Positions 54,600 to 64,000 of a stretch of DNA of 64,000 nt are shown in pieces. A program made the position numbers and the translations under genes. The stretch is from Leptobrachium leishanense. Lineage: Eukaryota > Chordata > Amphibia > Anura > Megophryidae. The stretch lies in the NCBI GenBank assembly GCA_009667805.1, contig CM019064.1, positions 113,372,328 through 113,436,327 of the forward strand, read 5' to 3'. The number at the start of each line of letters is the position of its first letter. The stretch's first letter is position 1. Below the pieces are notes generated by a model. It saw only the letters and a program-made list of their open reading frames with translations. It was not told where the DNA came from and did not search any database.

Positions 54600-55477
54600 C
54601 AGGGTTATTCAAAGAGAATCAAAAAAGTAACCGTACATTCGGTGACTTTTCGTTCCCTTCAATTCGGGGCGATTCGGCGATCCTATTTTGGCGACCCTGC
54701 GGTGTATTCAGCAAGCACCACAGGGCCGTCGTACTGCAGGGAAAAGCCACCGCAAACCCGACGAACACTCACTGCAAAACCTGACGAACACTGACCGAAT
54801 ACTCACCGAAAGCCACAGAAAACAGCTGGATTAAACCTGCCGAACACGCCGGAGAAACCCGACTAGCCGCCGATCACAGCGCAGAGCAGCCGCCGAAAAA
54901 ACAGATGAATGAGGTGGAAAAAAAAAACCAGTACGCTTGAAAGTTTGAAATTTGAAACGCTGTTTGCAGAAAAACTACTGAACGAAAATGTCTGAATTTT
55001 ACATATAAGATCCAATGAATGATAATAAAAAGGTCTGTTACAGAAAAAAGAAAAAACGATTTAAAAGAATAAAGGGGAAAAAATTTTTGCCAAAAAAATC
55101 CCTAACAGATCCTAAAAAAATCTATAAATAAAGAGACTTTTTACTGCAAAATAAAATAATAAATGGTTTATTAGATATTGAATAAAAATGGGAATATTTT
55201 TAGCATTGAAGTCTATGGGATTCGCCTGAATAAACCTGCCGAATAACACCAACCAACAGCAGGGCATTTCGGCAACTTTTCCCTGCTGTTTGGTGTTCTC
55301 TGAATAGCCGAAGCATTGCTTCTCTATGGGGATTTCACTGCCCCCAAACAGGCACCGAATGTGCAGGCAATTCGCCAACATTTGGCAAACTGCCTGATCT
55401 CTGAACAGCCGAATGGCCAGGAATGGTAACCGAACGCTGAATACGGCCACATTTCGGATGTCTTTTAATTTCCCCCA
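54600..55477 (-). mobile_element. CAGGGTTATTCA-type MITE, inverted copy
   Basis: Starts CAGGGTTATTCAAAGAGAAT. The body is the reverse complement of the 29,195 and 51,050 copies (GATTTCACTGCCCCCAAACA). The far end is decayed. Confidence 0.75.
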
Positions 55478-56116
55478 TAGTGCTGTACTTTGTACTTGTA
55501 TCTACGTGACTGTGGCTAGAGAAGAGAAGTGTCTGCCTTAGACACCATAGACATTGATATTCTTTTGGATTTGATATTATATTCCTGGGCCTGCTTTCAT
55601 ATGCTGCAATTCTCACTATCATGTGAGTTGTTTACAACAGTCCATTGAAGGTCTACACTGGGTGCAATACAAGGGGTAATCATTGTATGTGTGAGAATGC
55701 AGCTCTCATTGTGATTTATTTCTTTTCCTGGTGGTTTGGTAGTCTGGCGCTCCAAGAGTTGGCGTGAAATGCCCCAGAGCACACATCTCTTGTGAGTTTG
55801 TGGAGCCTTGCATTCATACTTTTCCTGAGGTCTTGGAAGGGCTTTGGGTGGTTCCTAGGTCAATTCATTAGGCTAAAACTGTGATGTGACTGCAATTTTC
55901 TCACTTGAATGGTTGAATACTGTAACTGACTAGTTCCTTCAAACAAGTCCATGTTAAAAGTCAACAGCATTAGGTAAGTTTTCCGTTTTAGAAACCAGCA
56001 ATTGCACCTTATAAATGTCGACTAACATTTTAGTACACGTTCCTGTGAGGGACAAGCTCCCTTGCATCACATTACCACTTCACAATGAGACATACAGTAT
56101 CTATACCTTGTTTAGA
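55478..56116. other. Intergenic DNA
   Basis: No feature recognised. Confidence 0.4.
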
Positions 56117-56124
56117 CGCCTTAG

Positions 56125-56530
56125 CAGGCATGTACTGGCCCTAGGGACTACAGGGAGATTCCCGGTGGGCCGATGGCTCAGTGGGCCAGTGAGAATGCTG
56201 GTTCACCGCGACATGCACTGGCCTTAATAGGTGAGGTGACAAATTCCTCAACGCCTGTAAAACAGACACAGTCTACCACTATTTCATATTGGGGCCAACG
56301 TGCTGGTGAGACCCGCTGCACATCCGCCTCAACTTAAGACATGGTGCACACTCAACCTCAGTGCCACTGCATTCCTCTACCCAATCACTCTGCAGCAACT
56401 CTGGTATCTGTAGAGCGATTGGTTGAGCAATCTGGTTGGTTTCTAAACTATTTTTGTGCGAGTTTGCTTAGTTAAAGTGGGCCGGTCTGGATGAAGTCCA
56501 GGGCTGAATTTTTGTTCCAGTCCAGCCCTG
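56125..56530. mobile_element. hAT element, CAGGC(A/T)-ended, 406 bp
   Basis: CAGGCATGTACTGGCC ... TTCCAGTCCAGCCCTG with an exact 8-bp duplication CGCCTTAG (56,117-56,124 and 56,531-56,538). Confidence 0.85.
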
Positions 56531-56538
56531 CGCCTTAG

Positions 56539-57441
56539 TGTAACTTACTAGCTTCCAACACCCAAGCTTTTATCACTGTGTATAATGCTCAGAGAGTTGA
56601 ATGTTTTGCCTGTACAGTGGGACTTGCAGCTACTTCAGGTGGAATTCCGTAGTTTGGGAATGGCCAAAAGGTAGACCCACTGCAGCAACACTAATAGAAA
56701 ACATCATAGGAATGGTAGTTCTAGAACCTTCGTAGATCATATTTAGGCAGTCGCTGGTGGAGCTGTTATATCCCTGCTTGGTGCAGTAGACAGAGTGAGC
56801 TGGTAATTCCAACGTACCTTTGACAGCCGTTTGTTTATTAAGTGTTAGCTGGAGCGCTACATTCAGACTACCTCTAAAAAACATAGTTCTGGAGACTCAT
56901 TCTTCTAATATGAAAGAAATATACATCAAAAGATCTACAAAACCAATTACAAACAACATTCCCCATAAAAAAATCTATAAAGATTGGGATGTCTAAGGCT
57001 GACATGTTTATATCCTCAGCTTTTATGGATGTTCTTAGTGAAGAGATATAAACATCACTAACCAGCCAAGTCTTTATGTAATAAAAATAGACAAGGTACA
57101 CATAATCTTACATAACTATACATAAAAACACTTGTAGAAAGTTTTAAGAAAATACTTCTTAAGAGACTTGATACAGCAAACATGCATAGGAAATGTGTAG
57201 ACAGAAAATAATACTATTTTCTGAAAGGGTAAGTGTTGGCATAGTCTGTACTAATGTTAGCCTCGTCTTGTATGTTTTATGAGCAAATAGCAAACTTTTG
57301 CAGTTTATGGAAAAGATCATAACCAGGCTGAAAGCTTTTATAACTTACATATGCATTTTAATAACCCGTCACCTTATTGGCTTCACTTTATCAGGGGAAA
57401 AAAGGTGATCCTGTGGTCCTCTTGTGGTAGAGAAGCCTCAC
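56539..57441. other. Intergenic DNA or CCDC80 3' UTR
   Basis: A minus-strand AATAAA lies at 56,829-56,834. Whether it ends CCDC80 is unknown. No exon seen. Confidence 0.35.
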
Positions 57442-57764
57442 TGAGGCTGTGGTCAGACGAGTGCACTTAGCACATACGTCTGACCGCACTGTTTGCTGCC
57501 GGTCATAGCTTTTCAAAGGAGTCAATGAAGAACAAAACAAAAAGCAGTTGCGCACTTGTTCACGCACAGGCAACGCATGCTGCAATGGACACGAAAATAG
57601 CATTGGCGTGAAAAAGCTACAACGGATGTAGAGACACTCCCGCATACAGCTTTTTTTCCAATGTCTGTCATAACTAACTGATACTATGTTAACCACAATC
57701 TCATTTGTTATGAAGTGCATCCGTTTAAACCGACGCACTGTGCGCTCGTGTGACCGCAGCCTCA
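57442..57764. mobile_element. AAGGCTG-family MITE, 323 bp
   Basis: TGAGGCTGTGGTCAGACGAG ... CTCGTGTGACCGCAGCCTCA. Confidence 0.75.
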
Positions 57765-58257
57765 AGCAACTGTGTTGGCCGGTCGACAAATTACCTTGAA
57801 CATAGAGGTGAAAGTAACCAAATCACATACAATCCTGTCTCTTGAGCTGCTATAGGACACTACATTTCATATAAATCTGTTGGATATAGACCAACGTCAG
57901 CTGTGGTCAAGCTTGGAGAGCCCTGATGTCACCCAGCTTTACATAAAGTATTCAGATGGCTTTTACTTCCACAAACCTGTTTAAGAATACTGAATTTCAA
58001 TCATATCTCAAATAAATACATTTAAAAATAAATGTGTGAGGAACACCGCCTCCCTCCTATATCCTCTATTGTGAACACATGAAAAAATACTATTAAACAG
58101 CAGCCACATTGAAACCTATGGTATAATTCAGTCTACAAACATGTAGAACTATTTGTTACTTTTGGAAGTCTTGGTTAATAAAGAGATACAGAATGGGAAT
58201 TTACGCACTCAAAAGAAAATTAGAAGTCTTTATCCACGTATTCCAAATTTTTTGTTA
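57765..58257 (-). other. CCDC80: Presumed CCDC80 3' UTR start
   Basis: Follows the stop codon on the minus strand. AT-rich, no exon. Confidence 0.4.
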
Positions 58258-58607
58258 TTAGTCATGATATCTATGGTAATAACCCTCGTGGTGTCTGTAA
58301 TCATCTTGATAACCTTCTTCATACCCTTGGTGAGGGTAGCCATGATAACCATAACCTCCATATTCATCTTCAGGGCATCGCATCCCCAGTGACTGCTGAA
58401 TAGCCATTTCTTGGCGCCGAAGTTGCATTGAGTCAATTAAATCATACACAATGGCCATGGACCACATTGGAGATGGATACCAGGATTTTACATTGCCATC
58501 TTTCCCAACAAGAAGCATGGAAAAATATTCTGGACTGACTTGAAAGTAATTCCTTATGTCCTTGACCAAGTTGGAAGAAAGATCTTCTCGATCCACGCTG
58601 GAACTTC
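58258..58607 (-). CDS. CCDC80: CCDC80 last coding exon (partial gene)
   Basis: CCDC80 (DRO1/URB) is a secreted glycoprotein of the extracellular matrix, linked to adipocyte biology and growth restraint. The acceptor TTTGCAG precedes GAAGTTCCAGC (58,607 downward) and the stop TAA is at 58,260-58,258. The 115 residues include VDREDLSSNLVKDIRNYFQV, SPEYFSMLLVGKDGNVKSWY, SMAIVYDLIDSMQLRRQEMA and IQQSLGMRCPEDEYGGYGYH, then a Tyr/His/Gly/Asp-rich tail. This is the end of the third thioredoxin-like DUF4174 domain plus the CCDC80-specific C-terminus, almost identical to mammals. Earlier exons lie beyond the right edge; I found none between here and 64,000. Confidence 0.95.
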
Positions 58608-58979
58608 CTGCAAAGGAAATAAAAGTGTAAGTTATATTTACGATAGCTAGATAGTAAAGATACCTATATTAGTAGGCATAATGTGGTGATATCCTAGCAT
58701 TCTTACATTGGAGGGCTGACAGGAGTTGGCCTGGGGCTCATGTACAGATAGGTTGAAATGGCTTTTGCGCAACAAACCTTTGAACCCTCACGCCAACATT
58801 TTTTAATGTTATATAAACTATTTAGTGCTGTAAAAACAACATGACACAATAATACTGTAATGTATAGTGAAAAATTAGCCCTTTCTTGAAGTACTGGTAC
58901 ATGGTGGGTAATTGTATTAAGGACGAGTCATGTACCAGTACGTTATGATCAGTAATACAGTATGTGCTGGGAGTCACTT
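58608..58979. other. CCDC80 last intron
   Basis: No feature besides the acceptor. Contains GTACTGGTACATG inverted at 58,890-58,940. Confidence 0.4.
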
Positions 58980-59107
58980 CAGTGGTGTATTTTGGCCTAG
59001 GCAGACAAGGCCTAGGCCTAGGGCGGCACTTTCCAGGGGGCAACGGCCCGCACCGGGTGGCCCCACCCCCCAAAAAAATTATTATTATTTTTTTTTTTTT
59101 TTACTTT

Positions 59108-59170
59108 TGCAAAGTATTTTACCAGGAAGGATACATTGAGATTTCTCTAATTTTCAAGTATGTCCTGGGT
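59108..59170 (-). mobile_element. V-SINE/LINE tail nested in the hAT element
   Basis: TACCCAGGACATACTTGAAA to ATCCTTCCTGGTAAAATACT on the minus strand. Confidence 0.65.
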
Positions 59171-59224
59171 AGGCAAGGCCTAGGCTTTCACTTTCCATGG
59201 GACAGCAAAAAACCTCACCATTAA

Positions 59225-59795
59225 ATGGGTTACTCACAGAGCACAGAAATGACTCCAACATTTTGGTGTTCTGTAGTTCCCTGCACTTCGGGGAATAAAA
59301 TTTTCCCACCCTGCAGTGAATTCACCATTCACCGCAGGGTGCCCAAAGTGCAGGGAGTCGGCCGCTGAATGCTGCTACCGCAAACCCGTGGCCTGCTGTT
59401 TTCAAAAGAAAAAGTTCTGTTACAGAAAAAAGAAAAACCGCTATTAAAAAAAAGGGGGGGGGAAATTTTGCCAAAAAAATATCTGAAAAATGACTAAAAG
59501 GTACTAAAAAAAAATCAATAAAGATTTTTTACTGCAGATTAAAATAATAAATGGTTTATTAGATATTGCATAAAAACGGGAATATTTTTAACATTGAAAC
59601 CTATGGGGTTCGCCTGAATAAACCTGCTGATTGAAACTACCAAACATCAGGGCATGTCACTGCCATTTCTCTGCCATTTCTCTGCCATTTCTCTGCTGTT
59701 TGGTGTTCTCTGAATAGATTTAACCATTACTTCTCTATGGGGATTTGCACTGCCGTCAAACAGCACCGTACTTGCTGGCAGTTCGCCAAATTTAT
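59225..59795 (-). mobile_element. Decayed CAGGGTTATTCA-type MITE body
   Basis: Shares CATTGAAACCTATGGGGTTC and ATTAGATATTG words with the 54,600 copy. The ends are eroded. Confidence 0.55.
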
Positions 59796-60251
59796 GTGTG
59801 AGCATATCACAGAGCAGTGGTGTACATAGGGGAGTGGCGGGCCGCCCCAGGTACCAGTGATTATTGGGGTGTCATTAGGGGGTACTAGGAGGTGCCACTG
59901 TCACTGTGTGTCAGCTTTGAGCTGTGTTCTCAAACAACGAGCAGCGGAGCAGGGCGTTTGCATAACGAATAAAATAGAATAGAATAAAAATCCCCCTCTC
60001 CTCCCTCCATAGCTCCTCCCCTGCCCCGCAGCAGCTCTAGGAGAGGGGAGGGGGATGTGATTTGTGTGCAGAGAGAGAAGATGACAGTAAACGGCAGGTA
60101 AAGGGGGGGGGGTATCAACAGAATATGAAGCCCTGTCTGCTTACTGCTGTTTAAAGTGGACCTTTCCTTCACCAGCACTGCAGTGATAGAAATTTGTCAT
60201 TGAGCTGCCTGGCTCCTGGTGAGGCTGCGTGCGTGCAGGTCACGCGGTCCG

Positions 60252-60292
60252 GCCAGTCAGGTGGTACTGAGTCTCAGTACCACCTGACTGGC
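60252..60292. repeat. Perfect 41-nt palindrome
   Basis: Arms GCCAGTCAGGTGGTACTGAG around a single T. Looser pairing continues outward through GGTCACGCGG / CCACGTGAC. Confidence 0.95.
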
Positions 60293-60579
60293 TGAACCAC
60301 GTGACACGCACGCAGCTGCCCGCCCTTTCATTAACACGGACTCTCACTCTATTCTGGACTGAACACCCACCGAGAAGGGAATCAAAGCCACGGTGCACCC
60401 TCTGGCAGTGGCACCCCACTGCTGACAAGATGGCTCCACGCACAGGCACAGCCGCAATCCTAATGTGGCCTGGAGGGACCTCCTGCTGAGTCCATACACA
60501 GTCCCTGCTGACTCTGCACACAGCCCTACTGCGAACGGAGGCCGGTAAATATAGAATAAATAATTGCTGTGTGCTCATA

Positions 60580-60985
60580 TTCACTCTGTTTGCTGGGAGT
60601 TTTATTGCAGTGGATTTTGATGCACTCATTCACACCGCACATTGCATTGCTGGAATTTTTATTGCTGTGGATTCTGATACGCTGACACACCAAACATTGC
60701 ATTGATGGGAGGTTTATTGCTGTGGATTCTGTGATACACACTGCATATTACTGTGAGTTTTATTGCCCTGGAGCTCCGGGATACGCTCATACAAACTGCA
60801 CATTACTGTGAGTTTTATTGCTGTGCAGTTCTGTGATATGCTCATACACAGTGCACATTTCTGTGGGTTTTATTGCTGTGCAGCTCTGATATGCTCATAC
60901 ACAGTGCCCATTTCTGTGGGTTTTATTGCTGTGCAGCTCTGTGATACGCTCATATGCAATGCACGTTTCTGTGGATTTTATTGTT
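60580..60985. repeat. Tandem repeat of about 57 bp, 6-7 degenerate units
   Basis: Units contain GAGTTTTATTGCTGTG, CTGTGATACGCTCATACA and GCACATTTCTGTG. Copies nearest the right end are the most alike. Confidence 0.85.
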
Positions 60986-61327
60986 CAACCAATTAGAGCG
61001 GCTGTGATCCAGTATACTTGACATGCGTGGCTGTTCTTTGTAAAAATGCTTGAATTTAAACATTTCATAATTTTATTTATCTCAATAGATACATTTGAAA
61101 TGGTATACAAAATATACAAGTAGGTACTTGGTATCCACTTTTAATATGAAGAGAGGAAAAGGCGGAGCTCTAAGAGGAAAAGGTGGAGCTTAAAGAGGAA
61201 GGGTGGGGATTAACCAGGAAGAGGTGTGCCCTTGACAGGAAGGGGTGACTCAAATTTAAATTAGGGGGTGCATGGGTTTAGTCAGGCCTGGGGCAGCACA
61301 AAACCTAAATACACCACTGAGTCACTT

Positions 61328-61947
61328 ACTGTGAGACTGTAGGGCTGGGGCCAGGCAGTCTGGCAAAGGGAAACAAAACGTTGGCTTGTCTTCGAACGCT
61401 GTGAAAGCCATTCACAGAGCTCTTAGAACAGAGTGAGAGACCAACATTAGTAATTGATGTGTAACCCTTTGCTACCTCAGATGAACTTATCTGTTTTTCT
61501 CTGCCTGCCTGCACTGCTTGTTTGCAAGCAGAGAGAAGTAGTGTCCCCCAAAAGTCCACGTGCCCCATGATAGCAGGGTATATACTTTGCAAACTAGTAT
61601 CAAAGGGCTGAGCATTTACTACCAAAAGCCACTGAAATTCTTTGAGTGGAGACAAGTGTGTAAATCGTTCTTTAATGTAAATTTAGTGGTTACAATGCCC
61701 TCAGTGTCCTCATCCCTAACCCCCCTTTGGGTGGTTCTCAGAGGGCTGTTTTAGCCCTCCGAATGCAGGTGTTTAACTCCTCCCAGAAACTCAGATCAGT
61801 GATGGCTGACCAGGAGCTTCAGGCGTCGGGACCAGGAAGCGAGAACCAATTTGGGTCCCACCTCTCTCCCTCCCAACCACTGGATTAGCTGGAAAATCAC
61901 TGGAGCACCCAACCTCCTTGTGGCCATGTGACATGCTCTGCATCCTG
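61328..61947. other. CCDC80 intron, no clear feature
   Basis: A palindromic AGAGGGCTGTTTTAGCCCTCC at 61,740-61,760. Nothing else. Confidence 0.4.
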
Positions 61948-61952
61948 CAAGC

Positions 61953-62733
61953 TGTCACGTTCCCACGTTCCAACCCTGTCTCCCTGCCCTCTGTATTCCT
62001 TATGTCTGTGTTTCCCTGTGCTGCTTTCCCTGACATGCAGCTCAGGGGTTAAGTTTATTGCTCGTTGAGCTTCTGCTGGTGATATGGGCTGATTACTCCC
62101 CTATTTAAAGCCATGGGCCCATATCACCATGCTCTTGCATCCTGGTTCACTTCAGCTACAGATTTGTTCCTGAGAGCTCCCTGTTATTCTATCCCAGTTC
62201 TTTCTCAGTGTTTCCTCCTCGTCTGAGTTATAGGTTTCTGATTGACTTCCTGGTATTGACCCTCTGGCCTGGCTGACGGATTTTCTCTGGTGCTATATCC
62301 CCGCTTTAGCTCAAGGTATACGTTTTGGTTTTGACCCCTGGCTTATTTATTGACCACTCTTCTGGACATCCCTAGCGGTTCTGTGCTTATCGTATTATAT
62401 GTTGTGTATCCTTGTAGACCACGGCTTTAGTTTATTGAAGTCCTTCCCTGCAAGTTATTGAGTATATCTCCTTTAGGTGTCTGTGTTTTTCCCAGGACTC
62501 TGCACGGCTACAAGGTAACCTTTTTCCATTAGTGCAGATGCGGCCACTCTAAGGACCGATCTATCAGTATAGGGCTCCTTCGGTATTAGCCGTGCAGAGG
62601 TCCCCAGTGTCTACTGTGGTTTATTTCCTTATCCTGATTGTTGTGTCACGCATCTCTGTGTATAGCGGCTTTTCCTCTTACCTGGGCCCTACTTGGCGCA
62701 TGCCAGGTACCGCCATTGTGGCTGAGCGTGACA
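61953..62733 (+). mobile_element. Solo LTR 1 (781 bp)
   Basis: Starts TGTCACG and ends CGTGACA, with an exact 5-bp duplication CAAGC (61,948-61,952 and 62,734-62,738). A TATA-like CTATTTAAAG lies near 62,101. No internal region or second LTR, so it is a recombination product. Probably Ty3/Gypsy-like, an inference. Confidence 0.85.
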
Positions 62734-62738
62734 CAAGC

Positions 62739-63189
62739 AAACTGATTTAAACTGAATTAAGAAATTAGAGGGGGTCAGGAGGGGTTAATGCTTTACCGCC
62801 TTTGACCACCCTCCACCATAGAGTGTCCCTTGAACTTCCTAACTTCCCCATCCAAGCTGTTACAGTGAGTAGTGCAATGTGCTAGTGTATAATAGGATCT
62901 TGTATATGCTCCTGTATATAGTGCAATAGGATAAAAAAGCAACAAAGACTCGAGATTACTTCATTATGACATTGCAAAGTAAAAGTCTTTCTTTGGGTGC
63001 TAGAAACTTCATGTCAAATTAAATCGAAGATGACTTGAGATAAATCCAAGGGGCTCCACATACAGCTTCCTAACACTGTAATATGAGCACAAGTTACAGA
63101 AACTATGGTTGGAGTAGTGTCCTTTTAACAGTGAATTAGGCTGGAGTTAAAATATTAAAAATATTAGGCAAAATAGTAATTTCAGGAAT
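62739..63189. other. CCDC80 intron between the two LTRs
   Basis: AT-rich, with a GGAGTAGTGTCCTTTTAACA MITE-end-like word at 63,113. No exon. Confidence 0.4.
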
Positions 63190-63853
63190 TGTCATGGATC
63201 ACATTGTTGCCGCTGTGGCAAGAAGGCCAAAGGTGGTACTGCATCCTCCTGATCTTTTCCTCAAGCTGTGTGCTAGCTTCAGGTGCTGCCAATCATAGGC
63301 CTGTGGTTCCCTTTATAAGGGTGGAGCACCCATAATCCAGTGCTCCATTGTCTGACTTACCTGGTAGCCCTACACCTGAGACCTGCTCCCTTTCTTTGCT
63401 GATATTGATTTCCCATGTACCAACTTCTTGCTTATGGACATTTATACCACGATTGCCACCCGCCTGCCACGACCTATTGCATGGACTTTACTACGCATAT
63501 TGCCTGCTGCTTCCACGTCTCCAGTGCCCTCTGCTTCCAAGTCTTCAGTGCCCTCTGCCTCCAAGCCTCCAGTGCCCTCTGCCTCCAAGTCTCCAGTGCC
63601 CTCTGCCTCCAAGCCTCCAGTGCCCTCTGCTTCCAAGCCTCCAGTGCCCCCTGCTTCCTTTCTCGTGTTGTATGTAAGTCTCCTGCTGTGTTTTCTCTCA
63701 GTGTCTCCCTGTGTCTTGTTCCTCCCTCCCTGACTCCGTTTCTGCCCCGTCCATATTGCTGTTGTGTACAATAAACCCCCATTACACTCTACTTACGTGG
63801 CTCAGCTTGTTTTATCACTGCATATCGGGCTCATACCCTACTGCCTGATGCCA
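63190..63853 (+). mobile_element. Solo LTR 2 (664 bp)
   Basis: Starts TGTCAT and ends ATGCCA, with an exact 5-bp duplication GGAAT (63,185-63,189 and 63,854-63,858). It has CCAAT (about 63,290), TATA-like CTTTATAAGG (about 63,310), AATAAA at 63,770-63,775 and a coding-like 24-bp tandem array. The order of promoter and polyA signals fits a plus-strand LTR. Confidence 0.8.
63507..63655. repeat. 24-bp tandem repeat inside LTR 2, about 6 units
   Basis: Unit CCTCCAGTGCCCTCTGCCTC+CAAG with third-block variants. Open in several frames because the unit is a multiple of three without stops. Confidence 0.95.
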
Positions 63854-63858
63854 GGAAT

Positions 63859-64000
63859 AAATATGAAATGGTTTGGTTTTCAAAGTAACTATTTTGGTAT
63901 TTTATTTAATAATTTTTTTTTATTCCACATATTTTATAACATGGATCAACAACCTTGGCCCCACAGATGTTTTGAAACTACATTTGACATAATACTCAGA
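63859..64000. other. Window end, intron DNA
   Basis: Ends in a fragment CCACAGATGTTTTGAAACTA, similar to a MITE piece at 25,120 (CCAGATGTTTTGGAACTA). Confidence 0.4.

Larger units (their letters stand above)
58980..61319. mobile_element. hAT element of 2.3 kb with nested repeats
   Basis: CAGTGGTGTATTTTGGCC ... CCTAAATACACCACTG with an exact 8-bp duplication AGTCACTT (58,972-58,979 and 61,320-61,327). The interior holds a SINE tail, a decayed MITE, an internal CAGTGGTGTACATAGGGG (59,816) resembling its own end, a 41-nt palindrome and a 57-bp tandem array. No transposase frame seen. Confidence 0.88.

Noticed and set aside
63348..63774. Proline/serine repeat protein and its antisense partners
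   Set aside because: The 24-bp tandem array inside a solo LTR is open in several frames at once.

Overview
The window is vertebrate nuclear DNA, most likely from an amphibian (probably a frog). Three conserved genes sit in the order ATG3 (minus strand), SLC35A5 (plus strand), CCDC80 (minus strand). From memory this is the same order and orientation as human 3q13.2. The split genes have GT-AG introns. The DNA between exons is packed with hAT, piggyBac-type, mariner, L2, V-SINE-like, DIRS-like and LTR remnants of kinds common in amphibian genomes. I see no bacterial genes, operons, tRNA genes, rRNA genes or CRISPR arrays. Roughly 2.3 kb of the 64 kb is coding.

Layout. 1-1,320: edge of a DIRS-like retroelement. 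1,402-19,542: nine exons of ATG3 (residues 1-224), with a promoter at about 19.55-19.98 kb; the catalytic C-terminal exons lie beyond the left edge. 20-24 kb: repeats and palindromes between two divergent promoters. 24.1-43.1 kb: SLC35A5, with a non-coding exon 1, a candidate second 5' UTR exon, six coding exons encoding 414 residues, and a 3' UTR. 43.2-58 kb: intergenic DNA dominated by a four-deep transposon nest at 45.7-50.8 kb, plus one orphan exon-like segment. 58,258-58,607: last coding exon of CCDC80, whose remaining exons lie beyond the right edge. 58.98-63.85 kb: a 2.3-kb hAT element and two solo LTRs inside the CCDC80 intron.

Function. The three genes are not an operon and act separately: ATG3 in LC3/GABARAP lipidation, SLC35A5 as a Golgi nucleotide-sugar transporter family member, CCDC80 as a secreted matrix protein.

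Most of the interest lies in the repeats. Two elements with unrelated terminal repeats (10.07-11.15 kb and 14.22-15.52 kb) share the same internal plan: a GC-rich palindrome followed by a minisatellite with a closely related 22-29 bp unit. Other notable points are a 1.6-kb foldback carrying nested insertions, exact 8-bp target duplications around many hAT-type elements, and two L2 fragments that appear to be consecutive parts of one element yet flank an ATG3 exon. Exon coordinates were read by hand from splice sites and reading phase. The ATG3 coding total (672 nt) and the SLC35A5 coding total (1,245 nt with stop) both come out in frame.
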